From positions 822,886 to 886,885 of the forward strand of contig NZ_JALEBG010000002.1 in the NCBI RefSeq assembly GCF_022758235.1: 64,000 nt of DNA. Direction: 5' to 3'. The DNA comes from Pontibacter liquoris (GTDB taxonomy: Bacteria; Bacteroidota; Bacteroidia; Cytophagales; Hymenobacteraceae). The notes beneath the pieces are model-generated. The model was not told the DNA's origin and did no database searches. It saw only the letters and a list, made by a program, of their open reading frames with translations. A program made the position numbers and the translations under genes. Numbering within the stretch: the first letter of the stretch is position 1; each line of letters starts with the position of its first letter. Shown in pieces: positions 16,936 through 25,642 of the stretch.

Positions 16936-18274
16936 GCTGGCTTTCACCCTGCACAATTTCTTCAATGATCTCGAGTATCTTCTCATTCTTTACTATTGTG
17001 AGCCCGACTCTTTCTGAAGATATCCCGTCCTTTAGTTTATAACTGTAGACCGGCGTATCACCTTCGAGTATTGATTCCAGCTGCTTAAAGGTGATATTCT
17101 GCAACTTTACCAACTCCTGACAAACTTCTACAATATGAGTAGAAATGAAGAAGAGGGATGATCTTATTTCTGCAAACTTCGATGTGATCAATAGCGTGGC
17201 ATCAAAGGCATCCTTGACATTGGTTCCTCTGAAAAGCTCATCGAAGATCACAAAGACCTTCTTCTTCTCTTTTATCTTCAGCGCAATCTCCTTCACCCTT
17301 CTTACTTCGCTGTAGTAGTGGCTGTAGCCTTTATAAATGCTGTCAGAGATGTTTATGGTGGAGTATAGTCCGCTAAAAACGGACGTCTCCATAGCGCTTG
17401 CCGGTACAGGAAAACCAATGTGTGCAAGGAATATACATAGCCCCACTGTTTTTAAAAAAGTAGACTTCCCAGCCATGTTAGCCCCTGAAACAAAGCACAA
17501 GTTGCTGTTCTCATTTAATGCAATGCTGTTCAGGACCGGCTCCTCCAAAAGCGGATGGAAAAGGTTTTCAATTCTTAGCAGGGGCTTTGGAGACGCGCTA
17601 ATTTTAGCAAAGGAGAGACCTTTGTTTCGCGCTATTTCAGCCACAGAAGCAAAGGCATCCAGCAGGTCGGTTAGTTTCAGCAAATTACTTATTCTTTCCT
17701 TCTCCTGCTTTCTGATAAGCCCGTCTAAACGGCTTACATGTCGGAAAGTAACCTGCTTAAGGTTAGGCTTAAGAAAGCTGTTGAATTCGGGAGCATTTTG
17801 TACCGCTTCAACCTCCTCTTTAAGTTGAATAAAAAAGGGAGGCAGATCATACTTTGCTAAGGAGTCGACAATATTGGAAAGATTCAGCAGATGATCCCTT
17901 AAAAACTCAACGCCCCTGGCTATAAGGTTATATTCGTTGCTTACCTGTAGTTGGTTATTTAGCCAATGCGCACAGGAATCAATAAAATTGTCCCGCAAAA
18001 CAGGTATGTTCAGGTTCAGATAAAGCTCTATAGCATAGAGCTTTTTTCTATCCAGCTCAAAACAAAAGCTGTTATCAAGTATAAACTTTATGGCTGAGAC
18101 CCTGTATTCTAGCTGGTCTACATTATCAGTGGGCGTTCTCATTAGGTGCTCTAAGGCATCACTCCCACCTCGTGTTGTAGTCCGGTCATAAAACCCCAAC
18201 ACTGAAACATCGCCCATTATCAATGGAAAAATATTTAAGTCTGTTTCTGTTTGTAAGTCTAGTCCGAAGCTCAT
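16916..18274 (-). CDS. MutS-family ATPase lacking the mismatch-recognition domain
   Basis: The 452-residue protein matches the MutS core (lever/clamp, about 20-230) and ATPase (about 235-430). It has Walker A SGANMAGKST (263-272), Walker B VFVIFDELFRGTN (340-352) and His380 of the FISTH switch. Domains I and II, which read mismatches in MutS, and the Smr nuclease of MutS2 are both absent. The type is common in Bacteroidota, and its function is not established. The coding DNA is clearly more AT-rich than its neighbours, and palindromic repeats lie at both ends, including over the 3' end. That suggests acquisition from another genome. Confidence 0.88.
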   Translation of the reverse strand: MSFGLDLQTETDLNIFPLIMGDVSVLGFYDRTTTRGGSDALEHLMRTPTDNVDQLEYRVSAIKFILDNSFCFELDRKKLYAIELYLNLNIPVLRDNFIDSCAHWLNNQLQVSNEYNLIARGVEFLRDHLLNLSNIVDSLAKYDLPPFFIQLKEEVEAVQNAPEFNSFLKPNLKQVTFRHVSRLDGLIRKQEKERISNLLKLTDLLDAFASVAEIARNKGLSFAKISASPKPLLRIENLFHPLLEEPVLNSIALNENSNLCFVSGANMAGKSTFLKTVGLCIFLAHIGFPVPASAMETSVFSGLYSTINISDSIYKGYSHYYSEVRRVKEIALKIKEKKKVFVIFDELFRGTNVKDAFDATLLITSKFAEIRSSLFFISTHIVEVCQELVKLQNITFKQLESILEGDTPVYSYKLKDGISSERVGLTIVKNEKILEIIEEIVQGESQLAPVQT

Positions 18275-18685
18275 TAGCCTGTATATGTTGGATGTATTGT
18301 AACAGCAAACAGTACTACAACTCCTCCTTCTGGCGCGAGCTTGTAGTTTGGGTCCCGGTACTACTAATTTGCAAAGGGACAGAAGTACGAGCTACAAGCT
18401 CGCACTAGCGAGGTATGGAGTAATCTCTCTTGTGTCATATGGCCTTCTAACATTTTAATAGTTTTTGCTTTGTAGGCTTATTTTATTAGATCATTGAACT
18501 AAAGAATAATCATCTATTTATAAATACTTTAACTAAGATAGTATAATTAAAATATAGTAAAAATTTAAATTATTTTAATCGTACCTAGATCTCTGTTTTG
18601 AAAACTCAACTAACAAAACTCCATAATTCCCTCCTTTTTCCGACCTTTGCCGAACAGGCAACTTTTTAACTTTTTAACTCACCCC
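18275..18685. other. Spacer between the MutS-like gene and nuoD
   Basis: The first half holds the palindromic repeat 18331-18410. The second half (about 18430-18600) is very AT-rich and probably holds the nuoD promoter. The last 50 bases contain the tandem string TTTTTAACTTTTTAACTCA, which resembles the leader of the Old Yellow Enzyme gene at about 34710-34740 on the other strand. A GACCTTTG at 18642-18649 is close to a -7 box. Confidence 0.55.
18331..18410. repeat. REP-like palindromic repeat
   Basis: The arms GCGCGAGCTTGTAGT and CTACAAGCTCGC surround an inner GGTCCC/GGGAC pair. The whole can fold into one long imperfect hairpin. It is related to 16853-16935 and more loosely to 32629-32700. 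Confidence 0.75.
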
Positions 18686-19894
18686 GTGTCATCTACCCTC
18701 TACAAAAACTACCTGCTGCAGTCGGAGCCCAACAAGTTCAGCCTGGATACCTTGCGGGCGGGCGAGATGATCGTGAACATGGGGCCGCAGCACCCGAGCA
18801 CGCACGGCGTACTGCGCCTGGAAGTGGTCACCGACGGCGAGATCATTCAGGAGGTAGCGCCGCATATCGGGTACCTGCACCGCTGCTTCGAGAAGCACGC
18901 CGAAAGTATGGCTTACAACCAGACCCTGCCCTACGTGGACCGCATGGACTACCTGGCGGCCATGAATTCGGAGCATGTCTGGTGCATGGGCCTGGAAAAG
19001 CTGCTGGGCATCACCGACCAGATTCCCAAGCGCGTGGAGTACATCCGGGTGCTGGTAACGGAGCTCAACCGCATTGCCTCGCACTTTGTAGCTATCGGCA
19101 CCTACGCCATCGACATCGGGGCGTTTACGCCGTTTCTGTGGCTGCTCCGCGACCGCGAGCACATCCAGCGCCTGCTGGAGTGGGTGTGTGGCGCGCGCAT
19201 GCTCTACAACTATATCTGGGTGGGCGGTTTATACTATGACTTACCGATCGGCTTCGAGGAGCGCTGCCGCGAGTTTATCAATTACCTCGGCCCGAAGCTG
19301 GATGAGCTCGATACCATCCTTTTAGAGAACAAGATCTTTATCGACCGAACGGCCAATGTAGGCGTGCTGCCGCTGGATGTGGCCATCAACTACGGCTGCT
19401 CGGGCCCCATGCTGCGCGGCTCCGGCCTGAAGTATGACCTGCGCCGCATAGATGGCTACAGCGTGTACCCCGAGCTGGACTTTGACGTGCCGATGGGACA
19501 GGGGCTGGCCGGCACCACCGGCGACTGCTGGGACCGCAACTATGTGCGCGCCCTCGAGTGCCGCGAATCGGTTAAGATCATCAACCAATGCCTCGACCGC
19601 CTCACCGCTGATTACAAACGCACCCCCGATTTTGACCCACAAGCAGCCTGCCCCAAGAAGCTGCGCATGACGGGCACGCAGGAGCTATACTTTCGGGGCG
19701 AAACCCCGCGCGGCGAGCTGGGCTATTTCTTCCGGACTACCGACCGCTCGGACGTGCCGTTCCGGGCAAAAGGCCGTGCGCCGAGCTTTGTGAATTTGTC
19801 GGTGCTGCCCGAGATCAGCCGCGGTTGCATGGTGGCCGACCTGATCGCGATTGTAGGCTCAGTGGATATTGTGCTGGGCGAAGTAGACCGGTAA
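18686..19894 (+). CDS. nuoD: NADH-quinone oxidoreductase subunit D
   Basis: With GTG at 18686 as start the protein is 402 residues ([19 protein letters not shown]...). The 49-kDa family motif [15 protein letters not shown] is near the N terminus and the conserved end ([21 protein letters not shown]) is intact. A TTG at 18647 would add 13 residues of unlikely sequence. NuoD forms part of the quinone pocket with NuoB. It is normally directly downstream of nuoC. Here it stands alone, 5.1 kb from nuoABC, and is followed by a PAP2 gene rather than nuoE, so the other subunits must lie elsewhere. Confidence 0.96.
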   Translation: MSSTLYKNYLLQSEPNKFSLDTLRAGEMIVNMGPQHPSTHGVLRLEVVTDGEIIQEVAPHIGYLHRCFEKHAESMAYNQTLPYVDRMDYLAAMNSEHVWCMGLEKLLGITDQIPKRVEYIRVLVTELNRIASHFVAIGTYAIDIGAFTPFLWLLRDREHIQRLLEWVCGARMLYNYIWVGGLYYDLPIGFEERCREFINYLGPKLDELDTILLENKIFIDRTANVGVLPLDVAINYGCSGPMLRGSGLKYDLRRIDGYSVYPELDFDVPMGQGLAGTTGDCWDRNYVRALECRESVKIINQCLDRLTADYKRTPDFDPQAACPKKLRMTGTQELYFRGETPRGELGYFFRTTDRSDVPFRAKGRAPSFVNLSVLPEISRGCMVADLIAIVGSVDIVLGEVDR

Positions 19895-20038
19895 GGCCGG
19901 GTGGCAGGCAAAGTATAGGAGGCCGGAACAAGTACGCGGCTTTGAACACTTTGTAAGACGCATCTAAAACCTAAGCTACTTTGCTGCGTTATTTTAAACT
20001 GAAATAATTGATCTGACGCACTTAAAGAGCCTTATACT

Positions 20039-20860
20039 TTGAAAATAACCAACATCATAATTGCACAGTTCCTGTGGTGCACCGTGCTGTTTGTCCCTGC
20101 ACAGGCACAGGTCGTGCCTAAGCACCCCGCCACCGATACCGCGCATGTGCTGCCTGCCGACACCGTGCTGCCCGGCCAGAAACACCCATTTACGGAAAGC
20201 CAGCGCCTGGAGGGCAGCAACAAACGCTACCTTCTGCGGGCAGTGCTTCCGGCAGCGGCCTTGATGGGCGCGGGCGTTTATACGATCCAGGGCAACGGCT
20301 TTTATAGCAGCTTCGATGCCCGCGACGCCCGCAACAGGCAAACTCCCAATTTCAGCACCAAAATAGACGATTACCTGTTCTTTACGCCTATTGTGGGGCT
20401 GTATGCATTTGACCTTTTCTCGTCGCAAAACCGCCACGACATCCGCCGCCAGACCGGGCTGCTGCTTGCCTCGGGCCTGCTGACCTCGGCTATTGTATGG
20501 CCTGTAAAAAACATCACAAACATCGACCGGCCCAACGGCGACCCAACCGCATTTCCGTCGGGGCACACGGCTTACGCCTTCACCATCGCCACGCTCGTAG
20601 ACAAAGAGTTCCGGCACAAAAGCCCCTGGATCAGCGTGGGCAGCTATGCCGTAGCCAGCGCCACGGGCGTGATGCGGGTGCTCAACAACGAGCACTGGAT
20701 GGCCGATGTGCTGGCCGGTGCCGGCGTGGGCATTCTTTCGGTGAACACAGTTTACTGGCTCAATGATAAGCTGGCGAAGAACAAAGGCTACAACACTACC
20801 GCCATACCGGTGGTGCTGCCCACCGGGCAACCGGGCATGGCCATTATGGTGCAGTTTTAA
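20039..20860 (+). CDS. PAP2-family phosphatase, exported
   Basis: The 273-residue protein starts at TTG (20039), since no ATG precedes the conserved part. A signal peptide ends near PAQAQ. The acid phosphatase/PAP2 motifs are present in order: KNITNIDRP (KX6RP), FPSGHTAYAF (PSGH) and MRVLNNEHWMAD (the R-x5-H-x3-D motif). It should dephosphorylate lipid phosphates, for example undecaprenyl or phosphatidyl phosphates, at the periplasmic side. The TTG start lies inside the string TATACTTTG. A terminator follows. Confidence 0.9.
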   Translation: MKITNIIIAQFLWCTVLFVPAQAQVVPKHPATDTAHVLPADTVLPGQKHPFTESQRLEGSNKRYLLRAVLPAAALMGAGVYTIQGNGFYSSFDARDARNRQTPNFSTKIDDYLFFTPIVGLYAFDLFSSQNRHDIRRQTGLLLASGLLTSAIVWPVKNITNIDRPNGDPTAFPSGHTAYAFTIATLVDKEFRHKSPWISVGSYAVASATGVMRVLNNEHWMADVLAGAGVGILSVNTVYWLNDKLAKNKGYNTTAIPVVLPTGQPGMAIMVQF

Positions 20861-20880
20861 CAGAACAGACAACTCAAACG

Positions 20881-20918
20881 AAAGGCGTTTTCCCGGGCGG
20901 GTTAGCGCCTTTTTTTTA
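20881..20918 (+). terminator. Terminator after PAP2 gene
   Basis: The arms AAAGGCG and CGCCTTT are followed by a run of T on the plus strand. It lies 20 bases past the PAP2 stop. TATCTTTA directly after it may serve as the -7 box of the next gene. Confidence 0.85.
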
Positions 20919-20928
20919 TCTTTACCAG

Positions 20929-23325
20929 ATGCCATACTTCCGGATCCTGCTCTGCTTATACTTCTGCCTGGTTACGCTGGCTGCCACGGCACAGGTGCAC
21001 GCCCTGCAAGGCACCGTGCGCGATGCCCGGACCAACGAAAAGCTGGCGTTTGTCAGCATTGTGGCCAATGAGGGCGAAACAGGCACGACCACTAACCTGG
21101 AAGGATTTTACCAGCTGCGGCACAACCGGCCCATCACTAACCTGCGCTTCAGCTATGTGGGTTACCAGCCGCAAACGCTTGTGCCGGATTCTACGGGCGT
21201 ACTGGATGTGTCCCTGCAGCCGGCGGTGGCGCAACTGCGGGAAGTGGTGGTGCGGGGCACCGGTCAGAATCCGGCCCACCGCATTATTAGGCTAGCCACG
21301 CAAAACCGACGGCGCAACGACAGCCGCAACTTGCCCCAGTTCACCTATCGCACCTACAACAAGTTTATACTTACTGCCACCCCTGCCCGTGAGCTGCACC
21401 TGAGTGATACCCTGCAGCTCTCGCCCAAAGATTCGTCTTACCTGAAAATGCAGAAACTGCTGGCGCGGCAGCACCTTTTCATGGCCGAAAGCATCACCGA
21501 CTTTGCCTTCCGGCAGCCGGACCTGCGCAAAGAAACGATCCTGGCTACACGCGTATCGGGTTTGCAGCAGCCCAGCTTTGGCATAGTGGCCGCCGAGGCC
21601 CGTGACTTTTCGGTGTACGACGACATGCCCGTCTTCTTTGGCAAGCGCTACCTCAGCCCCCTAAGTCCGGGCAGCACCCGCAAGTATAACTTTGTGTTGC
21701 AGGAAGCCCCCGTTACAGGCCAGGATACCACGTTTATCATCTCGTTTGAGCCCCAGAAAGGGAAGAATTTTGACGGGCTGAAAGGCGTCCTCTACATCAG
21801 CAGTAATGGCTGGGCGGTGCAGAATGTACTAGCCCGCTCAGCCACCGACAACGACCAGCGGGGCCTGAAGCTGCAGCAGCAGTTTGCCCAGGTAGGGATG
21901 AAGCACCAGTGGTTCCCCACCGAGCTGGACGTGGAGATCACCGTTCCGCAGCTGGAGCTGCGGGGCCACCAGCCTTATGGCCACATCCGCACCTACATCA
22001 CCAACATCAACCTAAATCCCGGCCTGCAGAAATCCGATTTTAGTGTAGTGGCGCTGCAGCAAACGCCAACGGCCGCCCACCAGCCGGAGGCATTCTGGAA
22101 CCAGCAGCGGCCGGACTCCCTTAACCGCCTGGAGCTGCGCACCTACCAGCGCCTGGACAGCGTAGGCAAAGCCGACAAACTGGACCGCACCATCCGCACT
22201 ATGGAATTCCTGACGAGCAAACAGCTGCCGCTAGGCCCGTTGAGCCTGGACCTGAACCGCCTGCTGCGCGTGGGCAACTTTGAGGGGCTGCGGCTGGGTG
22301 CTGGCCTGCACACCAACAGCCGGCTTTCGGAGCGTTTCAGTTTGGGCGGCTACTGGGGCTATGGCTTTAAAGACAATGCAGCCAAGTATGGCGCCGATGC
22401 TTCGCTTATTCTGCATAAACCTTCGGAACTGACCCTGAAAACCACATACTTTGAGGACCTGCTGGAGCCGGGTGGCCGCCGCCTGCCTTTTAAACAGCCC
22501 GGCTTGCTGCTCCAGGACCTGCGTTGGGCGCTACTTCCTTACCTGGATTATACGACCCATTACAGCGCTTCCCTTTCAGGCCGCGTGCAACGCTACCTGC
22601 AGGTGCAAACTACCCTGCGCCGCGAAGAGCGCCGCCCTACGCTGGCAGCCGCTGCAGGCACCTATACCCTGGCAGAAGGCGTGGTCAGTATCCGCTATGC
22701 GTATGGGGAGCAGTACATGGAGCAGTTTCATCAGCGCATGGCCCTGCCCACCGAGTACCCGGTGCTGTGGCTGCAGTATACCCGCGGCTTTGACGGGCTG
22801 CTGCAGGGCGACTATGGCTATAACAAGTATGAGGCGCGGGTGGAGGCCGCTTTCCGCCATCGCACGTTCGGGCAGAGCCGCCTCACCTTTGCGGGTGGCT
22901 ACGTGGCCGGCACTGCGCCGCTGGTAACGCTCTTTAACGGCTACGGCAGCTACGATCCGGAACATACAGTATATGCGGGCGATGGCTTTGAGACTATGCT
23001 GCCCTTCACTTTTTTCTCCGACCGCTACGCCGCCCTGTTTCTGCAGCAGGATTTCGGCAAGCGCCTGTTCCGTACAAAACTGTTCCACCCTGACCTGGTT
23101 GCGGTTACCAACATCGGCTGGGGCGACCTGAAACAACCGCTGCCTGAGCTACCTTACAAGACCATGCGCAAAGGCTATTACGAGTCGGGGTTGCTGCTTA
23201 ATAACATCCTGCAAACGACATTCTCCGGCATTGGTATTGGTGCCTTTTACCGCTATGGCCCGTACGCTGCCCAAGCCCCGAAAAACAACATCAAGCTGAA
23301 GCTAACGGCCACGCTGGCGTTTTAG
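20929..23325 (+). CDS. DUF5686 outer-membrane protein with carboxypeptidase-like N-terminal domain
   Basis: The 798-residue protein has a signal peptide (about 1-21, ending ATAQ) and a carboxypeptidase-regulatory-like beta-sandwich (about 27-105; GTVRDARTNEKLAFVSIV, FSYVGYQP). The large DUF5686 region that follows ends as a predicted beta-barrel (IGAFYRYGP... KLTATLAF). The family is widespread in Bacteroidota. Its role is unknown, but the domain order resembles outer-membrane transporters without a plug. A short 5' leader separates it from the PAP2 terminator, so it probably has its own promoter. Confidence 0.88.
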   Translation: MPYFRILLCLYFCLVTLAATAQVHALQGTVRDARTNEKLAFVSIVANEGETGTTTNLEGFYQLRHNRPITNLRFSYVGYQPQTLVPDSTGVLDVSLQPAVAQLREVVVRGTGQNPAHRIIRLATQNRRRNDSRNLPQFTYRTYNKFILTATPARELHLSDTLQLSPKDSSYLKMQKLLARQHLFMAESITDFAFRQPDLRKETILATRVSGLQQPSFGIVAAEARDFSVYDDMPVFFGKRYLSPLSPGSTRKYNFVLQEAPVTGQDTTFIISFEPQKGKNFDGLKGVLYISSNGWAVQNVLARSATDNDQRGLKLQQQFAQVGMKHQWFPTELDVEITVPQLELRGHQPYGHIRTYITNINLNPGLQKSDFSVVALQQTPTAAHQPEAFWNQQRPDSLNRLELRTYQRLDSVGKADKLDRTIRTMEFLTSKQLPLGPLSLDLNRLLRVGNFEGLRLGAGLHTNSRLSERFSLGGYWGYGFKDNAAKYGADASLILHKPSELTLKTTYFEDLLEPGGRRLPFKQPGLLLQDLRWALLPYLDYTTHYSASLSGRVQRYLQVQTTLRREERRPTLAAAAGTYTLAEGVVSIRYAYGEQYMEQFHQRMALPTEYPVLWLQYTRGFDGLLQGDYGYNKYEARVEAAFRHRTFGQSRLTFAGGYVAGTAPLVTLFNGYGSYDPEHTVYAGDGFETMLPFTFFSDRYAALFLQQDFGKRLFRTKLFHPDLVAVTNIGWGDLKQPLPELPYKTMRKGYYESGLLLNNILQTTFSGIGIGAFYRYGPYAAQAPKNNIKLKLTATLAF

Positions 23326-23476
23326 GTAGTGGTTCTTTCTGAAGTATAGGCGGTGCAGTACCTGGTCCAACCACCCCTGGCCCCTCCTTATCCAAGGAGG
23401 GGAGCTTGTAGTTACTGCTGGAGAAGTATAAGCGGTGTAGATTCTATGCAGGAGAGAAATAAGTTACTTCTTCCCT

Positions 23477-23551
23477 GCTGTCATCTCGACACTAGGAGAG
23501 ATCTGGGTAATATGTTATGTTTCAGATTTCTCCTAGCGTCGAAATGACAGC
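23477..23551. repeat. CTGTCATTTCGA-type palindromic repeat
   Basis: The arms GCTGTCATCTCGAC-ACTAGGAGAGATCTG and CAGATTTCTCCTAGCGTCGA-AATGACAGC form a long hairpin of about 28 pairs with a few mismatches. The family recurs at 28818-28845 (half), 36313-36389 and 63437-63510. Confidence 0.85.
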
Positions 23552-23800
23552 TTAGTTTAGGTTATTGCCTGAGAGAACACAAGTATACTTGGGCTGAAGT
23601 ATAAGCGCTGTAATTCTGGTTTGATTAGCTTGCTCCCAAGATCCTCTCAGGATGACAAAAGGGAAAGAGGGGTGGAGAGGGTTTTATACTTGAGCCAAAG
23701 TATAAGCAGCATCTCAGGTCAAGCAAGTCATCCCCCTACCCCCTTCAAAGGGGGACTTGGTTTAAGTTGCAAAGCAAAAGCTTTAATTCTTTCCCTTCCT

Positions 23801-23840
23801 ATACTTAAGCCCAAGTATAAATACTTAAGCCCAAGTATAA
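23801..23840. repeat. Perfect 20-bp tandem duplication
   Basis: ATACTTAAGCCCAAGTATAA occurs twice head to tail with no difference. Each unit is itself nearly palindromic, and its ends are the TATACTT/AAGTATA heptamer. Confidence 0.95.
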
Positions 23841-23841
23841 A

Positions 23842-24028
23842 CAGTAGCTATCGAACTGATCCCAGTTCTTGGGTTGAGCGCCTCGAGAGTTTCCGGTGAC
23901 GAACGAAAGTGAGGCAGCCCGAGGTACGAGGGCAGGAAACGAAAGCAGCGCGATGCCCAAGGACGAGCCCCCGCGGGCTTGGAGCGCTCCAAAGTATAAG
24001 GTGAAACAAGGCAAGTATAAAATGCGGA
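23842..24028 (-). repeat. Variable-core repeat element, copy B
   Basis: Read on the minus strand, the ends match copy A (13790-13980). They include the palindrome TTTGGAGCGCTCCAA with CCCGCGGGGGCTCGTCC at one end and GAACTGGGATCAGTTCGATA at the other. The core differs strongly and can fold through TTTCC/GGAAA and GCCC/GGGC. Confidence 0.75.
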
Positions 24029-24155
24029 ATACAGCTCACTAACAAGTATAGCTGGAATATTATACTTGCAGATCTGCAGCTAGCAAGTATAACCACAACA
24101 TTCGACAGCCACTACCAAGTATAGCCAGAACATCCAGCAACCGCTAGCAAGTATA
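24013..24155. repeat. Degenerate 32-bp tandem repeat anchored on AAGTATA
   Basis: AAGTATA starts at 24013, 24044, 24085, 24117 and 24149, with an inverted TATACTT at 24061. The last three are exactly 32 bases apart, with similar sequence between (TAGCAAGTATAACCACAACA / TACCAAGTATAGCCAGAACA / TAGCAAGTATAATACACAAC). Confidence 0.7.
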
Positions 24156-24393
24156 ATACACAACAGGTGTTAGCCGGCACCCGGCCTCCTTGCTGCGCTA
24201 CAAGAAGCGGCGCAACCCAGCGGAAAGAAACGTTGAACTAAACTTACAGGTGCGGCTGTTGCTTTTTTCAGGAGCCGCTCCCTGCCTGCACAGAATTTAT
24301 ACCTGCCAAAGCGTATGACATTCAGAACTTTGTGCGTTATTTTGTCCATGGCTTCCGCAGGAGCGCCACATCTACTTAGCTGAACATCGTTTC

Positions 24394-25569
24394 ATGAAAA
24401 AATTCTTTTGGTGGTGCGCCGGAGCCGACGACACTATTCTGGGAAAATGCTCTAAATCAGAGCATATCAAGTATGCCGGCATTGGGGCGACCGTGCTGTT
24501 TACGGGGCTGCTGGCCAGCATTTCGGGTGGCTATGCCCTCTACACGGTCTTCGACTCGGCTTTGCTGGCGCTGGTGTTCGGCTTGTTCTGGGGAGCCGTT
24601 ATCTTTAACCTCGACCGTTTTATTGTTTCCACGCTGCGCAAGGAAGGCCGGTTCTGGAAAGAGCTGTTGCTGGTAACACCGCGTATATTGCTGGCTCTGG
24701 TGCTGGCCGTGGTGATCTCCAAGCCGCTGGAGCTGAAAATATTTGACAAGGAGATACAGGCTATTCTGCAGGAAAAACAGGCCGAGTTGGCCATTCAGCA
24801 CAAGGCGCTGGTGAGCAAACAGTTTACGGAAGTGGATTCGCTGAAAACCGAGATTGCCGGCATACAAGCCGGGGTAGCCGCCAAGCAGCAGGAGCGCAAC
24901 AAACTATACGATGCCTTGGCCGCCGAAGCCGACGGTACCGGTGGCACCGGCAAAGTGGGCAAAGGCCCCATTTTTGAAGAAAAGAAACGACAGTACGACA
25001 AAGTAGACGAAGAGCTGAAACTGCTGCAGGCAGGTGCCCTGGACCAGGTAAAGTTGCGGGAGCAACGCATTGCAGATCTGATGAAGCAGTACGATGCCAC
25101 GGTGGCCAGGGGGCAGGAGAGCTTTCTGCACTACGATGGCCTGATGGCGCGTGTAAATGCCCTGGACAAGCTGCCCTGGCTGCCCGTGTTCTTTATCACG
25201 CTGTTGTTTATCTGCCTGGAAACGGCACCCATCTTTACCAAGCTTATCTCCAGCAAAGGGCCATACGACGATATTCTGAAAGGCGTGGAGCACGAGCGGA
25301 CCACGCAGGAAATGCAGCGGGTGGCCGAGCGCCAGCAGCAGTACGATACCCGCCAGGCCGTGGCCGATGCCAAGTTTGCAGCCCGCAAAGAGTATGAAAC
25401 CGAAGCCAAGCGCGAGGAAGAGCGCCTGAAATCGGATGCCCACCTGGAGGTGGTGCGCGAGTCGGCTTCTGTCTGGAAAGAGCGCAAGCTGGTGGATGTG
25501 CACCGCAGCCCCAGTACGGCCGCCGATATCCTGAACGACAACGAAGAAAACGGCTACTACAAATGGTAA
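24394..25569 (+). CDS. DUF4407 membrane protein
   Basis: The 391-residue protein has an N-terminal conserved start (FFWWCAGADDTILGKCSKSEHIKYAGIG), three membrane helices at about 30-50, 57-78 and 95-112, a long charged coiled coil (about 120-245) and another membrane helix (about 256-280; WLPVFFITLLFICLETAPIF). A second coiled coil follows to the end. This is the DUF4407 family, of unknown function. The conserved LDRFIV after the second helix is typical. It stands alone between repeat array B and a strong terminator. Confidence 0.88.
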   Translation: MKKFFWWCAGADDTILGKCSKSEHIKYAGIGATVLFTGLLASISGGYALYTVFDSALLALVFGLFWGAVIFNLDRFIVSTLRKEGRFWKELLLVTPRILLALVLAVVISKPLELKIFDKEIQAILQEKQAELAIQHKALVSKQFTEVDSLKTEIAGIQAGVAAKQQERNKLYDALAAEADGTGGTGKVGKGPIFEEKKRQYDKVDEELKLLQAGALDQVKLREQRIADLMKQYDATVARGQESFLHYDGLMARVNALDKLPWLPVFFITLLFICLETAPIFTKLISSKGPYDDILKGVEHERTTQEMQRVAERQQQYDTRQAVADAKFAARKEYETEAKREEERLKSDAHLEVVRESASVWKERKLVDVHRSPSTAADILNDNEENGYYKW

Positions 25570-25605
25570 TGCGGTTTTAGGCCCGATCTTATAACGTATA
25601 CTTCA

Positions 25606-25642
25606 CCACCGGCCGGGCCTGCAAACCCGGCCGGTGGTTTTA
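25606..25642 (+). terminator. Terminator after DUF4407 gene
   Basis: The arms CCACCGGCCGGG and CCCGGCCGGTGG form 12 perfect pairs, followed by TTTTA. Confidence 0.88.

Larger units (their letters stand above)
23345..24028. repeat. Composite repeat array B (inverted copy of 13785-14345)
   Basis: No gene is seen from 23326 to 24393. The modules of array A appear here in reverse-complement order: GTGCAGTACCTGGTCCAACC with CCCCTCCTT/AAGGAGGGG (23362-23407), GATCCTCTCAGGATGACAAA with GGGAAAGAGG (about 23640-23670), CCCCCTACCCCCTTCAAAGG (23732-23755) and the variable-core element (23842-24028). An extra GTCATCTCGA palindrome (23477-23551) is inserted between two modules. From 24160 to 24393 nothing is recognised before the DUF4407 gene. 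Confidence 0.8.

Noticed and set aside
19994..20935. A 313-codon open frame opposite the PAP2 gene
   Set aside because: PAP2 has clear catalytic motifs on the plus strand. The antisense product is low-complexity and unlike any known protein.
14428..24028. A composite transposon flanked by the inverted arrays
   Set aside because: No transposase, no target-site duplication and housekeeping content (nuoD). The arrays look like dispersed repeats, not IS ends.
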